Below, piece by piece: positions 33,306-42,939 of a stretch of 64,000 bases of DNA. How positions within the stretch are numbered: position 1 is the first letter of the stretch; each line of letters opens with the position of its first letter. The stretch is from Shinella lacus (lineage in GTDB: Bacteria; Pseudomonadota; Alphaproteobacteria; Rhizobiales; Rhizobiaceae): NCBI RefSeq assembly GCF_010994755.1, contig NZ_WHSB02000007.1, forward strand, positions 291,219 to 355,218, written 5' to 3'. Both the position numbers and the translations under genes were made by a program. The notes beneath the pieces are model-generated. The model saw only the letters and a program-made list of their open reading frames with translations, made no database searches and was not told the origin of the DNA.

Positions 33306-33749
33306 TCAGCCCGTATCGGCCCGGCAGAGTTTTGCCGCCACCCGAAAGTCGGCGGCGAGATCGGCAAGCGTCGTGCCGGCAAAACGCGCCATCAGGATTG
33401 CCTCCGCATCCTTCAGCGCATCGCCGATCACCCGGTTGACGGATTGCTCGACCACGCAGCCCGGCATTTCCGTCGCCGGGCCGATCTGGAAGACGATCGG
33501 CTCGCCGAGCGCATTGTAGATGTCGAGCAGCGATATCTCGGCTAGCGGCCTGGCAAAGTGCCAGCCGCCGCCATGGCCGCGGCCGGATTGCACGATGCCG
33601 GCATCGCGAAGCCCGGCCATGGTGCGCCGGACGACCACGGCGTTGGTATCGAGGCAGAGCGCGAGATCGTCCGAGGTCATCGGCGTTTCGCGCTCGGCCA
33701 TGTGCATGAGGGCGTGAAGCACGGCGGAAAGGCGGCTGTTTCTTTTCAT
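33306..33749 (-). CDS. Rrf2 family transcriptional regulator
   Basis: A 147-residue Rrf2 protein. N-terminal winged helix: MKRNSRLSAVLHALMHMAE, LALCLDTNAVVVRRTMAGLRDAGIV, GRGHGGGWHFARPL. Cysteines at about positions 32, 99 and 142 do not form the close CxxC-type cluster of IscR/NsrR, so an iron-sulfur cluster is uncertain. An inverted repeat directly before the ATG suggests autoregulation. The flavoprotein gene follows 83 bp downstream and is the likely target. Confidence 0.9.
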   Translation of the reverse strand: MKRNSRLSAVLHALMHMAERETPMTSDDLALCLDTNAVVVRRTMAGLRDAGIVQSGRGHGGGWHFARPLAEISLLDIYNALGEPIVFQIGPATEMPGCVVEQSVNRVIGDALKDAEAILMARFAGTTLADLAADFRVAAKLCRADTG

Positions 33750-33766
33750 GTAACAATAATAGTTAC
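33750..33766 (-). promoter_or_regulatory. Probable Rrf2 operator
   Basis: GTAAC-N7-GTTAC, a perfect 5-bp inverted repeat with an A/T-only spacer, abuts the rrf2 start codon. Position and AT-rich palindrome suit Rrf2-family autoregulation; transcription must start close to the ATG. Confidence 0.6.
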
Positions 33767-33807
33767 GAAGCGCGCCTCATGTCAACCTTGCCGACGAGAG
33801 GGTGATC

Positions 33808-34113
33808 TCAGCCGGCGCGCAGCATCTGGTAAAGGGAAGGGCCGAAGATCAGCGCCGCCGGGATCAGCGCCGCGTGCAGGATCAGGATCGCCATCAACTG
33901 CGTGCGAAACGGCTCCTTGCGCGTCTTGTGCCGCAGCAACCGTTGTGCAGCGAAGGCGCCGAGGCTGCCGCCGATGAACGCGAATTGCAGCAGCCGCGCT
34001 TCGGAAACGCGCCAATGGCCATCCCGCGCGGCCTCCTTGTCCCACCAGAAGACGCAGAACGTCACGACGTTCACGAGAAGGAAAATCATCAGAAGCGTTG
34101 TAGCCGTGCTCAT
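33808..34113 (-). CDS. DUF1294 family membrane protein
   Basis: A 101-residue inner-membrane protein with three predicted helices. The DUF1294 signature is seen: FWWDKEAARDGHWRVSEARLL and GGSLGAFAAQRLLRHKTRKEPF. Function unknown. It is divergent from gatB, with about 130 bp between starts. Confidence 0.88.
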   Translation of the reverse strand: MSTATTLLMIFLLVNVVTFCVFWWDKEAARDGHWRVSEARLLQFAFIGGSLGAFAAQRLLRHKTRKEPFRTQLMAILILHAALIPAALIFGPSLYQMLRAG

Positions 34114-34244
34114 CGCCTGTCTTTAGCCGATCATCCTTGCGGCTTGGCTAACGACGGCGCGCCGCACCCGCTGAAAACCTTGCGCGGCATGCCCATATGT
34201 TCTACCGAGACAGCAACCGAAGACACCCGAGCCAAGAGCCTGCC

Positions 34245-35747
34245 ATGACCCTCGTCGACGTCCGCACCCCCGATCCGAAACGCTTCATTCCCGGCGCCAC
34301 CGGCGATTGGGAAGTCATCATCGGCATGGAGGTGCACGCGCAGGTTCTCTCCAATTCCAAGCTCTTCTCCGGCGCCTCCACCGAGTTCGGCAAAGCGCCG
34401 AATGCCAACGTTTCGCTCGTCGATGCCGCCATGCCCGGCATGCTGCCGGTCATCAACGAGGAATGCGTGCGCCAGGCCGTGCGCACCGGCCTCGGCCTCA
34501 AGGCGCAGATCAACCACCGCTCGATCTTCGACCGCAAGAACTATTTTTATCCGGACCTGCCGCAGGGTTACCAGATCTCGCAGTTCAAGGACCCGATTGT
34601 CGGCGAGGGCAAGATCGTCATCTCGCTCGGCCCCGACCGCCAGGGCAATTTTGAAGATATCGAAATCGGCATCGAGCGCCTGCACCTGGAACAGGATGCC
34701 GGCAAGTCGATGCACGACCAGCATCCGACCATGTCCTATGTCGACCTCAACCGCTCGGGCGTGGCGCTGATGGAGATCGTCTCCAAGCCGGACATGCGCT
34801 CGTCCGACGAGGCCAAGGCCTATATGACGAAGCTGCGTTCCATCGTGCGCTACCTCGGCACCTGCGATGGCAACATGGACGAAGGCTCGATGCGCGCCGA
34901 CGTCAACGTCTCCGTGCGCCGTCCGGGCGAAGGGTTTGGCACGCGCTGCGAGATCAAGAACGTCAACTCCATCCGCTTCATCGGCCAGGCGATCGAATAC
35001 GAAGCCCGTCGCCAGATCGGCATTCTGGAAGATGGCGGTTCGATCGATCAGGAAACCCGTCTGTTCGATCCGGGCAAGGGCGAGACGCGCTCCATGCGCT
35101 CGAAGGAAGACGCGCACGATTACCGCTACTTCCCCGATCCCGACCTGCTGCCGCTGGAATTCGACAACGAATTCGTCGGCAAGCTTCTGGCCGACCTGCC
35201 GGAACTGCCGGACGACAAGAAGATTCGCTTCGTCAAGGATTTGGGCCTCTCGGTCTACGACGCCTCGGTGCTCGTCTCGGAAAAAGCGATCGCCGACTAT
35301 TACGAGGCCGTGGCCGCCGGCCGCGACGGCAAGATTGCCGCCAACTGGGTGATCAACGACTTGCTGGGCGCCTTGAACAAGGACGGCAAAGCCATTGAAG
35401 AGACTCCGGTTTCGCCCGATCAGCTCGGCGGCATCATCGATCTCATCAAGGACGGCACCATCTCCGGCAAGATCGCCAAGGACCTCTTCGAGATCGTCTG
35501 GACCGAAGGCGGCAATCCGGCGGATATCGTCGAATCGCGCGGCATGAAGCAGGTGACGGACACCGGCGCCATCGAGAAGGCCGTCGACGAGATTATTGCT
35601 GCCAACCCCGACCAGGTCGCCAAGGTTCTGGCCAAGCCGACGCTTGCCGGCTGGTTCGTCGGCCAGGTGATGAAGGCGACGGGCGGCAAGGCCAATCCGC
35701 AGGCCGTACAGGCCCTCGTCAAGGCCAAGCTCGGGCTGGAGGACTGA
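34245..35747 (+). CDS. gatB: Asp-tRNA(Asn)/Glu-tRNA(Gln) amidotransferase subunit B
   Basis: A 500-residue subunit that phosphorylates and amidates mischarged tRNA. Signatures: [69 protein letters not shown], and the YqeY-like C-terminal tRNA-binding domain ([21 protein letters not shown] to [11 protein letters not shown]). Start is the ATG giving [14 protein letters not shown]. It is separated from gatCA by about 5 kb, the usual rhizobial arrangement. Confidence 0.96.
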   Translation: MTLVDVRTPDPKRFIPGATGDWEVIIGMEVHAQVLSNSKLFSGASTEFGKAPNANVSLVDAAMPGMLPVINEECVRQAVRTGLGLKAQINHRSIFDRKNYFYPDLPQGYQISQFKDPIVGEGKIVISLGPDRQGNFEDIEIGIERLHLEQDAGKSMHDQHPTMSYVDLNRSGVALMEIVSKPDMRSSDEAKAYMTKLRSIVRYLGTCDGNMDEGSMRADVNVSVRRPGEGFGTRCEIKNVNSIRFIGQAIEYEARRQIGILEDGGSIDQETRLFDPGKGETRSMRSKEDAHDYRYFPDPDLLPLEFDNEFVGKLLADLPELPDDKKIRFVKDLGLSVYDASVLVSEKAIADYYEAVAAGRDGKIAANWVINDLLGALNKDGKAIEETPVSPDQLGGIIDLIKDGTISGKIAKDLFEIVWTEGGNPADIVESRGMKQVTDTGAIEKAVDEIIAANPDQVAKVLAKPTLAGWFVGQVMKATGGKANPQAVQALVKAKLGLED

Positions 35748-35751
35748 TCCC

Positions 35752-36252
35752 GTGTTCTTCGTCCGCACGGCGTCCGAGGGCGATCTGGTCAAGGTCAGCG
35801 CGCTGCTGGCCGAGACCTGGCACGCGACCTATGACGCGCTCTACGGTGCCGACAAGGTAAGCCAGATCACCGCGCGCTGGCATGCTGTGCCGGCGCTCAA
35901 AAGCCGGCTGGAGCGCAAGGACGCGGAATTCGTCGTGGCCGACAACGGCAAGGAACTCGCCGGCATGGGCTTTGCGGCCATGTGGAAGGAACGGCCGAAG
36001 ACCGTGCTGCTGCACCAGCTCTATGTGCTGCCGCGCTACCAGCGCCAGGGTATCGGCCGCGACATGTTCGCCGAGCTGGAAACCTGCTTTCCCGATGCCA
36101 ATGCGATGATCCTCGAAGTCGATCCGCGCAACGATGCGGCTATCGCCTTCTATTCGGCGCACGGCTTCGTCAAGGTCGGTGAAGCCAAGCACACGGCGGA
36201 CGACGTTTCCGGCGTGCCGCTGCATGTCTACGAGAAGCCGCTCGGCGCCTGA
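35752..36252 (+). CDS. GNAT family N-acetyltransferase downstream of gatB
   Basis: A 166-residue acetyltransferase: LYVLPRYQRQGIGRDMFAELE (acetyl-CoA loop) and DPRNDAAIAFYSAHGFVKVGE near the C-terminus. It starts with GTG 4 bp after the gatB stop, with GGAGGA in the gatB tail serving as ribosome site, so it is probably coupled to gatB. Substrate unknown. Confidence 0.88.
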   Translation: MFFVRTASEGDLVKVSALLAETWHATYDALYGADKVSQITARWHAVPALKSRLERKDAEFVVADNGKELAGMGFAAMWKERPKTVLLHQLYVLPRYQRQGIGRDMFAELETCFPDANAMILEVDPRNDAAIAFYSAHGFVKVGEAKHTADDVSGVPLHVYEKPLGA

Positions 36253-36379
36253 GTGCGGCGAAAAGGCGTGTGCGAAGGCGTGGGAATCGCTGGACATTCC
36301 GGCGCCCGCGCGCCATAAGCGGAAGAATATTCAGTCGCGGGCCGCGCTTTCGGCATGGCCCTGCCAAGGACGCCAGCCC

Positions 36380-36778
36380 ATGAACCTCCTCACGCAGATT
36401 TTCACCTGGTGGAACGGTCAGACGATCGGCACCCGTTTTCACACCTGGCGCTTCGGCACCAAGGTCGGCGAAGACGAATTGGGCAATGTCTACTACCAGG
36501 GCACGGCCAAGGATTCCGAAGGCCGCACGCGCCGCTGGGTGATCTACAAAGGCTATGCCGAAGCCTCCGCCATCCCGCCGGGCTGGCACGGCTGGATGCA
36601 CCACCGCACGGATGTTTCCCCCGCCGACGAGACCTATAAGGCGCGCGAATGGGAAAAGCCGCACCGCCCGAACGGCACCGGCAGCGCGCAGGCCTATCGC
36701 CCGCCGGGCTCGATTGCCGTTGCCGGCGAGCGTCCGCGCGTGACGGGCGACTACGACGCCTGGACGCCGGGCAACTGA
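36380..36778 (+). CDS. NADH:ubiquinone oxidoreductase subunit NDUFA12-like
   Basis: A 132-residue homologue of the mitochondrial complex I 17.2-kDa subunit, an accessory subunit shared by alphaproteobacteria and mitochondria. Signatures: TRFHTWRFGTKVGEDELGN, YYQGTAKDSEGRTRRWVIYK, and PPGWHGWMHHRTD. Starts at the ATG after CAAGGACG. It lies away from the main nuo operon, followed by a DUF2155 gene, a frequent rhizobial pairing. Confidence 0.93.
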   Translation: MNLLTQIFTWWNGQTIGTRFHTWRFGTKVGEDELGNVYYQGTAKDSEGRTRRWVIYKGYAEASAIPPGWHGWMHHRTDVSPADETYKAREWEKPHRPNGTGSAQAYRPPGSIAVAGERPRVTGDYDAWTPGN

Positions 36779-36854
36779 TACCGATTTGGCCACAATTCGC
36801 CGGTAGCTCCAAGCGGCCGGCGAAAACCGGTGCAGATCGCAGGAGACGGCATTC

Positions 36855-37310
36855 ATGACATTCGGGTTTTTTCGGGCAAACGCCGGACGGCGGTTCGTTT
36901 CGGTCGCGCTTGCGGCCGTCGGCGTCGTTGCGACACCCGTCCTGTCCCAGGCCGCGCGGGTGGAAAACCCGGTCGCCGTCTTCTCCGGCATCGACAAGAT
37001 CACCGGCCGCATCACCAATTTCGACGTCTATATCGGCGAGACGGTGCAGTTCGGCGCGCTCCAGGTGACGCCGAAGGTCTGCTACAGCCGCGACGACACC
37101 GAGGCGCAGAAGGTCACCACCTTCGTCGAGGTCGACGAAATCACACTCGATCGAAAAATCCGCCGCATCTTCACCGGGTGGATGTTCGCCGACAGCCCCG
37201 GCCTCAACGCCGTCGAGCACCCCGTCTATGACGTCTGGCTCATCGAGTGCAAGGCAAAGTCCGACGTCCCGCCCCCGGAAGACGCAGAGACGAAGGCCGA
37301 TACGCAATGA
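36855..37310 (+). CDS. DUF2155 domain-containing secreted protein
   Basis: A 151-residue protein with a signal peptide (RRFVSVALAAVGVVATPVLSQA). The DUF2155 core follows: FSGIDKITGRITNFDVYIGE, VQFGALQVTPKVCYSR and FTGWMFADSPGLNAVEHPVYDVWLIEC. Periplasmic or envelope-located; function unknown. The stop overlaps the next ATG (ATGA). Confidence 0.88.
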   Translation: MTFGFFRANAGRRFVSVALAAVGVVATPVLSQAARVENPVAVFSGIDKITGRITNFDVYIGETVQFGALQVTPKVCYSRDDTEAQKVTTFVEVDEITLDRKIRRIFTGWMFADSPGLNAVEHPVYDVWLIECKAKSDVPPPEDAETKADTQ

Positions 37311-37672
37311 GCTTACAGACTTCCAATCGGTTCAATCCGTTCTGGAAGGCTCTATCGCTTAGCGACGTCGAAACCGTCAAACAATCGCTGCAAGCAGCTG
37401 TTGAGGGGCGCTTCTTTGCCGACTGGGAGTTTTCTACCCTGTTGGGTGCCGATCGAGAAACCGCTCGCAAGGTGCTTTCGGACTGGCCCCTCATCACGAT
37501 CGAACCGGCCGATGGCGTTGCTATCGTGATGAATGCACTCAACAACCTGCTGGCATATCCGCATGGCCGTGAGGCAGAGCTTTTGTCTTATGTTCCGAAG
37601 GGCAGAATCGGCATAAGCGAGACTCTCGATCGCCTCGGCGAGTTGCTCACCGAGAAATCCGCATCTCTCTGA
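37307..37672 (+). CDS. Hypothetical protein coupled to the DUF2155 gene
   Basis: A 121-residue soluble protein (MSLQTSNRFNPFWKALSLSD opening; WEFSTLLGADRETARKVLSDW in the middle). I recognise no family. Its start overlaps the DUF2155 stop by 4 bp, which supports expression. Codon use is less GC-biased than the neighbours, hinting at later acquisition. It converges on aat 30 bp away. Confidence 0.6.
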   Translation: MSLQTSNRFNPFWKALSLSDVETVKQSLQAAVEGRFFADWEFSTLLGADRETARKVLSDWPLITIEPADGVAIVMNALNNLLAYPHGREAELLSYVPKGRIGISETLDRLGELLTEKSASL

Positions 37673-37702
37673 AAACGCTGCACCTAGAGCACACTACCTG
37701 TG

Positions 37703-38317
37703 TCAGAACGGCAGATGGGGTGACGCCAGCGCGTTCGCCAGCATGTCCTCGTATTCGATCTTCGGCACGTCGATCGCGCCGAACGACTTCAGGTGCTCGG
37801 TGGTGAACTGTGTGTCGAGCAGGCGGAAGCCGCGGGCCTTTAGCCGCTCCACGAGATGCACGAGGCAGATTTTCGAGGCGTCGGTGCGCCGGGAGAACAT
37901 GCTCTCGCCGAAGAAGGCCGCGCCCAGCGAGACGCCGTAGAGGCCGCCGACGAGGCGATCGCCCTCCCATGCTTCCACCGAATGGGCGTGGCCCATGCGG
38001 TGCAGCGTTCCGTAGAGCGAGCGGATCTTTGCGTTGATCCAGGTCGACGGCCGATCGGGTGCTGCTTCGGCGCAGGCGGCCATCACCGCGTCGAAGGCGG
38101 TGTCGAAGCGGATGTCGAAGGGGTTTTTGCGGATGGTTTTTGCAAGGCTGCGCGAGACGTGGAACTCATCCAGCGGGATGACGCCCCGCATGTCCGGCTC
38201 GACCCAGAAGAGCTCCGGGTCGTCCGCCGAATCGGCCATCGGGAAGAGCCCGATGGAATAGGCGCGCAAAAGCAGTTCCGGCGTGATTTCCGGGTGCCGG
38301 CCGCGACGCCCTGCCAT
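37703..38317 (-). CDS. aat: Leucyl/phenylalanyl-tRNA--protein transferase
   Basis: A 204-residue N-end-rule enzyme that adds Leu/Phe to proteins with N-terminal Arg/Lys for ClpSAP degradation. Signatures: [36 protein letters not shown] (described residues 16-51), [43 protein letters not shown], and [15 protein letters not shown]. Starts 13 bp after accC ends, so it may be read through from accBC. Confidence 0.95.
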   Translation of the reverse strand: MAGRRGRHPEITPELLLRAYSIGLFPMADSADDPELFWVEPDMRGVIPLDEFHVSRSLAKTIRKNPFDIRFDTAFDAVMAACAEAAPDRPSTWINAKIRSLYGTLHRMGHAHSVEAWEGDRLVGGLYGVSLGAAFFGESMFSRRTDASKICLVHLVERLKARGFRLLDTQFTTEHLKSFGAIDVPKIEYEDMLANALASPHLPF

Positions 38318-38329
38318 AACCGACGCCCC

Positions 38330-39676
38330 TCAGGCGTCGGTCTTATCGGCCAGATAATTCTCCAGCCAATGGATGTCGTAATCGCCGTTGGCGATGTCCT
38401 GGTTGCCGATCAGGTCCTGGAACAGCGGCAGCGTCGTTTTGATGCCGTCGATGACGAATTCGTCGAGCACGCGGCGCAGGCGCATCATGCATTCCACGCG
38501 GGTGCGCCCGTGCACGATGAGCTTGCCGATCAGGCTGTCGTAGTAGGGCGGGATCTTGTAGCCCTGATAGGCGCCCGAATCGACGCGCACGCCAAGGCCG
38601 CCCGGCGCATGGAAATGCGTGATCGTGCCCGGCGAGGGCACGAAGGTGCGCGGGTCTTCCGCATTGATGCGGCACTCGATGGCGTGGCCGGAGAAGACGA
38701 TGTCTTCCTGGCGCACCGAGAGGCCGGCACCCGAGGCGACGCGGATCTGCTCGTGGACGAGGTCGATGCCGGTGATCGCTTCGGTGATCGGGTGCTCCAC
38801 CTGGAGGCGGGTGTTCATTTCGATGAAATAAAACTCGCCGTTCTCGTAGAGGAACTCGACCGTGCCGGCGCCGCGATATTTCAGCTTCATCATGGCATCG
38901 GCGCAGATCTGGCCGATCTTCATACGCTGCTCGACATTGAGGGCCGGGGAGTTCGCCTCTTCCCAGACCTTCTGGTGGCGACGCTGCAAGGAGCAGTCGC
39001 GTTCACCCAGATGCACCGCATTGCCCATGCCGTCGCCGACGACCTGGATTTCGATATGGCGCGGCTTGCCGAGGTACTTTTCCATGTAGACGGCATCGTT
39101 GCCGAAGGCGGCGAGCGCCTCGGAACGGGCGGTAGAGACGGCTTCCTCGAGATCGTCCTCGTTCTTGGCGACCTTCATGCCGCGGCCGCCGCCGCCCGCG
39201 GTTGCCTTGATGAGCACGGGGAAGCCGATCTGGCGGGCGATCTCCAGCGCGTTCTCCGGCTTCACCTCGCCTTCGGAGCCCGGAACGACCGGAATGCCGA
39301 GCGCTTCCGCCGTCTTCTTGGCGGTGATCTTGTCGCCCATGATGCGGATGTGTTCCGCCGTCGGGCCGATGAAGGTGATGCCGTGCGCGTCGAGGATTTC
39401 CGCGAACTTGGCGTTTTCCGACAGGAAGCCGTAGCCCGGATGCACGGCGTCGGCGCCGGTGATCTCGCAGGCGGCGACGATCTGGTGGATGTTCAGGTAG
39501 CTTTCGCGCGACGGCGGCGGGCCGATGCACACGCTCTCGTCGGCAAGGCGGACATGCATGGCGTCGGCATCCGCCGTCGAATGCACGGCAACCGTGGCGA
39601 TGCCCAGCTCCTTGCAGGCCCGAAGGACCCGGAGCGCGATCTCGCCGCGGTTGGCAATGAGGACTTTGGAGATCAT
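38330..39676 (-). CDS. accC: Acetyl-CoA carboxylase, biotin carboxylase subunit
   Basis: A 448-residue ATP-grasp enzyme that carboxylates the biotin on AccB. Signatures: [35 protein letters not shown], the glycine-rich ATP loop [14 protein letters not shown], and the active site region [20 protein letters not shown]. The ATG at 39674-39676 was chosen because AAGGTGG lies 6 nt upstream; a GTG three codons earlier is possible. 10 bp after accB. Confidence 0.97.
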   Translation of the reverse strand: MISKVLIANRGEIALRVLRACKELGIATVAVHSTADADAMHVRLADESVCIGPPPSRESYLNIHQIVAACEITGADAVHPGYGFLSENAKFAEILDAHGITFIGPTAEHIRIMGDKITAKKTAEALGIPVVPGSEGEVKPENALEIARQIGFPVLIKATAGGGGRGMKVAKNEDDLEEAVSTARSEALAAFGNDAVYMEKYLGKPRHIEIQVVGDGMGNAVHLGERDCSLQRRHQKVWEEANSPALNVEQRMKIGQICADAMMKLKYRGAGTVEFLYENGEFYFIEMNTRLQVEHPITEAITGIDLVHEQIRVASGAGLSVRQEDIVFSGHAIECRINAEDPRTFVPSPGTITHFHAPGGLGVRVDSGAYQGYKIPPYYDSLIGKLIVHGRTRVECMMRLRRVLDEFVIDGIKTTLPLFQDLIGNQDIANGDYDIHWLENYLADKTDA

Positions 39677-39686
39677 CTGAGCCACC

Positions 39687-40148
39687 TTATTCGATGACGA
39701 TGAGCGGTTCGCCGTACTCGACCGGGCTCGAATCCTGCACGAGGATTTCGGTGACCTTGCCCGAGCGCGGCGCCGGGATCTGGTTCATCGTCTTCATGGC
39801 TTCGATGATGAGGATGGTCTGGCCTTCCTTGACCGTCGCGCCGACCTCGATGAAGGGGCGCGAGCCCGGGGCGGGCGAGAGATAGGCCGTGCCGACCATC
39901 GGGGCCGTGACGGCGTTCTTGTTGTTGCGCGCGTCGACGACGACCGGGGCGGCTGCCGCTGCGGCTGGCGCAGCATAGGCGGCCGGAGCTGCGATCGGCG
40001 CCTGGACATATTGCGGGGTGCCGGCACGCGAGACGCGGATGCGCAGGTCGTCCTGCTCCACTTCGATCTCGGTCAGGTCCGTCTCGTTGAGGATGTTGGC
40101 GAGATCGCGGATCAGACCCTGATCGATGCCGTGTTTCTTGTCAGCCAT
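39687..40148 (-). CDS. accB: Biotin carboxyl carrier protein of acetyl-CoA carboxylase
   Basis: A 153-residue carrier. N-terminal helical part, an Ala/Pro linker (about residues 50-70), and the biotinyl domain with Lys119 in EAMKTMNQI as the biotin site. Works with AccC and AccAD to make malonyl-CoA. Upstream aroQ is 22 bp away, the common aroQ-accB-accC operon. Confidence 0.96.
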   Translation of the reverse strand: MADKKHGIDQGLIRDLANILNETDLTEIEVEQDDLRIRVSRAGTPQYVQAPIAAPAAYAAPAAAAAAPVVVDARNNKNAVTAPMVGTAYLSPAPGSRPFIEVGATVKEGQTILIIEAMKTMNQIPAPRSGKVTEILVQDSSPVEYGEPLIVIE

Positions 40149-40170
40149 GGAAGTGAGCCTCTGTTTTTTC

Positions 40171-40608
40171 TTATTTCGTGATGGACGAAAGCGCGTGGAG
40201 CGCGAGGATGTAGCTGTGCGCCCCGAAACCGCAGATGACGCCCTTCACAGCGGGCGCGATCATCGATTTGTGGCGGAATTCTTCGCGGGCATGCACATTG
40301 GAAAGGTGCAGCTCGACCACCGGGATCTTGATGGCGCGGATGGCGTCATGCAGCGCGATCGAGGTGTGGGTATAGGCACCGGCATTGATGGCGATGCCGA
40401 CGGCCGTGTCGCCGGCCTCATGGATCCAGTCGACCAGGTCACCTTCGTGATTGGACTGGCGGAAATCCACGGCAAAGCCCAGCTTCTCGCCCTCGGCCGT
40501 GCAGAGCGCTTCGATATCGGCAAGCGTATGCCCGCCATAGATACCGGGCTCGCGCTTGCCGAGTGCGTTCAGGTTGGGGCCGTTGAGCACAAAAAGGGGT
40601 GAAGCCAT
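40171..40608 (-). CDS. aroQ: Type II 3-dehydroquinate dehydratase
   Basis: A 145-residue shikimate-pathway enzyme. Signatures: LFVLNGPNLNALGKREPGIYG (with the catalytic Tyr), FRQSNHEGDLVDWIHEA, INAGAYTHTSIALHDAI and VELHLSNVHAREEFRHKS. The ATG at 40606-40608 was preferred over an upstream TTG. Confidence 0.95.
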   Translation of the reverse strand: MASPLFVLNGPNLNALGKREPGIYGGHTLADIEALCTAEGEKLGFAVDFRQSNHEGDLVDWIHEAGDTAVGIAINAGAYTHTSIALHDAIRAIKIPVVELHLSNVHAREEFRHKSMIAPAVKGVICGFGAHSYILALHALSSITK

Positions 40609-40760
40609 TCGCAATTCCGCATGCTGGATAGAGGATTACCTATAGACCGGCGGTTCCCGCAGGGAAAGCCCCAAGGGCAGGGGCTTTGCCGGTCGAAAGA
40701 GGCGATGTCCACAAGCAGCACAGGCTGAATACGGTGAGCGTGGCAAGAAGATGGCGTCCG

Positions 40761-41519
40761 TCAGCAGCTCGCCTTGCCGCAGGCGCGCACATTGGCGATT
40801 TTTGCCCGCAGGTCGTCCGCGCCGACCGCGCCGAACACCATCTCGTTGCCGAGAACGTAGGACGGCGTGCCGGTGATGCCGAGGTCGTTTGCCAGCGAAT
40901 AGGCCTCTCGCACCGCGTCGTCATGCGGCTTCTCGGCCATGGTCTTGCGGATATCCGCTTCGGAAAGGCCCATGCCGGCGGCAAGCGCGATAGCGCTTTC
41001 CTCCGTCGCCCGGCCTTCGCCGCCAAGCAGCGTGCGGTGGAATTCGCCGTACTTTTCCGGCGAAAGATCGCGCACGGCAGCACTCACCTTGTGGGCGGCG
41101 AGCGAATCGGGGCCGAGGATCGGCAGTTCCTTCAGCACGAAGCGGACGTTCTTGTCTTCCTTCAGGATCGCGTCCATGTCGGAGAGCGCGCGCTTGCAGT
41201 AGCCGCAGTTGTAGTCGAAGAACTCAACGATCGTGACGTCGCCCTTCGGGTTGCCGAGCGCGATGTCATAGGGCGAGGAGAAGATCGCCTTCTCGTTGTC
41301 GGTAATCGCGCCTTGCGCCTTCGCCTGCTGCTGGGCTTCCTGCTTCTTCTGCAGGGCTTCCTGCACTTCCACCAGGATTTCCGGGTTCTCGACGAGGTAT
41401 TCCTTGATGAATTCGCCGATCTCCTTCTTCTGCGCATCGTCAAGGGCGAACGCGGGAAGGGGGGCTGCGACCGCGAGTGCGAGAGCGACGGTGGCCGCGA
41501 GCTTCGTCTTGAATGTCAT
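40761..41519 (-). CDS. DsbA family periplasmic thiol oxidoreductase
   Basis: A 252-residue protein with a signal peptide (MTFKTKLAATVALALAVAAP to PAFA). A helical N-terminal stretch with a Gln/Lys coiled segment (EVQEALQKKQEAQQQ) precedes the thioredoxin fold: active site Cys105-Gly-Tyr-Cys108 in FFDYNCGYCKRA, and the cis-Pro loop GITGTPSYVLG. It resembles the ScsC/Com1-like, possibly trimeric DsbA relatives that carry an extra N-terminal helix. No dsbB is adjacent. Confidence 0.9.
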   Translation of the reverse strand: MTFKTKLAATVALALAVAAPLPAFALDDAQKKEIGEFIKEYLVENPEILVEVQEALQKKQEAQQQAKAQGAITDNEKAIFSSPYDIALGNPKGDVTIVEFFDYNCGYCKRALSDMDAILKEDKNVRFVLKELPILGPDSLAAHKVSAAVRDLSPEKYGEFHRTLLGGEGRATEESAIALAAGMGLSEADIRKTMAEKPHDDAVREAYSLANDLGITGTPSYVLGNEMVFGAVGADDLRAKIANVRACGKASC

Positions 41520-41724
41520 GTCTGTGCTGTCCTCGTCGTGATGCGCCGATGAGTGCCATTGGCGGCACCCGCGCGTCAATGCGGACGTGGGTGCTTTCAA
41601 CGACCTTATGGCCGGCAAAGCGCAAACGATAGGGCAAAAGCGGCGGATTTTCGGCCCTCGCGGGATTGTGAATATGGGCGCGTTGCGGCACACAGGCACG
41701 ATCTCAGAATTGGAAGGCAGGCTC

Positions 41725-42864
41725 ATGAAACTCTCGTCGCGCGGCGCCGTCGAACCCTTCCACGCCATGGACGTGCTCGCCGAGGCGACGAAGCGGCGCG
41801 CCGCCGGCCGCCCGGTGATCTCCATGGCCGTCGGCCAGCCGGTGCATCCGGCGCCGGAAGCCGCGCGCGAAGCGGCCCGCCGGGCGCTCGATGTGGGACG
41901 CATCGGCTATACGGATGCGCTCGGACTTCTGTCGCTCCGCCGCGCCATTTCGGATTTCTACAAGAGCCGTCACGGCGTTTCCGTCGATCCGGGCCGAATC
42001 GCCATCACCACGGGTTCTTCCGCCGGCTTCAACCTGGCCTTCCTGGCGCTCTTCGATGCCGGCGACCGTGTCGCCATCGCGCGTCCGGGCTATCCCGCTT
42101 ACCGCAACATCCTGGCGGCACTCGGCATCGAGACGGTGGAGATCGAGGTCGATGCGGACAATGGCTTCACGCTGACTCCCGAAGCCCTGCAAGCCCATGG
42201 CCGCATCGACGGCGTGCTGCTGGCAAGCCCGGCGAACCCGACCGGCACGGTGACAGGCCGCGCCAATCTTGCGGCGCTCTCCGCCTATTGCCGCGACAAC
42301 GGCATCGCCTTCATCTCGGACGAGATCTATCACGGCCTTACCTTCGTCGGCGAAGAGGCGACGGCGCTGGAATTCGGCGACGAGGCGGTGATCATCAACT
42401 CGTTCTCGAAATATTATTGCATGACCGGCTGGCGCATCGGCTGGATGGTGCTGCCGGAGGCGCTGGTGCGCCCGGTCGAGCGCATCGCCCAGAGCCTCTA
42501 CATTTCCGCGCCCGAACTCTCGCAGATCGCGGCGGAGGCCGCACTTGGCGCTGAGGCGGAGCTCAACGTCTATCGCGATGCCTACCGGGTGAACCGCGAT
42601 TTCCTGGTCAAGCGCCTGCCGGAACTTGGCTTCTCCATCGCCTCGCCGATGGACGGCGCCTTCTACGCCTATGTCGACGTCAGCCGCTTCACCAATGACA
42701 GCATGGCTTTTGCCCGCCGCATGCTGGCCGAGACCGATGTCGCGGCGACGCCCGGCATCGACTTCGACCCGAAGGACGGCCAGCACACGATGCGCTTCTC
42801 CTATGCCGGCTCCTTCGAGGAGATGAACGAGGCGGTCGACCGCCTCGCACGCTGGCTGGCCTGA
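41725..42864 (+). CDS. PLP-dependent class I/II aminotransferase
   Basis: A 379-residue fold-type I aminotransferase. Landmarks: YTDALGLLSLRRAISDFY, SSAGFNLAFLALFDAGD, ASPANPTGTVTG, FISDEIYHGLTF, the PLP Lys229 in SFSKYYCMTGWRIGW, and the substrate Arg in MRFSYAG. Substrate is not predictable; relatives act on aspartate, aromatic amino acids or branched-chain amino acids. The ATG at 41725 was chosen; an upstream reading adds 46 residues unlike the family. Confidence 0.9.
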   Translation: MKLSSRGAVEPFHAMDVLAEATKRRAAGRPVISMAVGQPVHPAPEAAREAARRALDVGRIGYTDALGLLSLRRAISDFYKSRHGVSVDPGRIAITTGSSAGFNLAFLALFDAGDRVAIARPGYPAYRNILAALGIETVEIEVDADNGFTLTPEALQAHGRIDGVLLASPANPTGTVTGRANLAALSAYCRDNGIAFISDEIYHGLTFVGEEATALEFGDEAVIINSFSKYYCMTGWRIGWMVLPEALVRPVERIAQSLYISAPELSQIAAEAALGAEAELNVYRDAYRVNRDFLVKRLPELGFSIASPMDGAFYAYVDVSRFTNDSMAFARRMLAETDVAATPGIDFDPKDGQHTMRFSYAGSFEEMNEAVDRLARWLA

Positions 42865-42939
42865 GGACGAAAAACGATTCCGTTTCAGGGTCTTGCTGCC
42901 AGGAGCGGATTCGATCTCGCAGCCAGGTGAATCGCTTTC

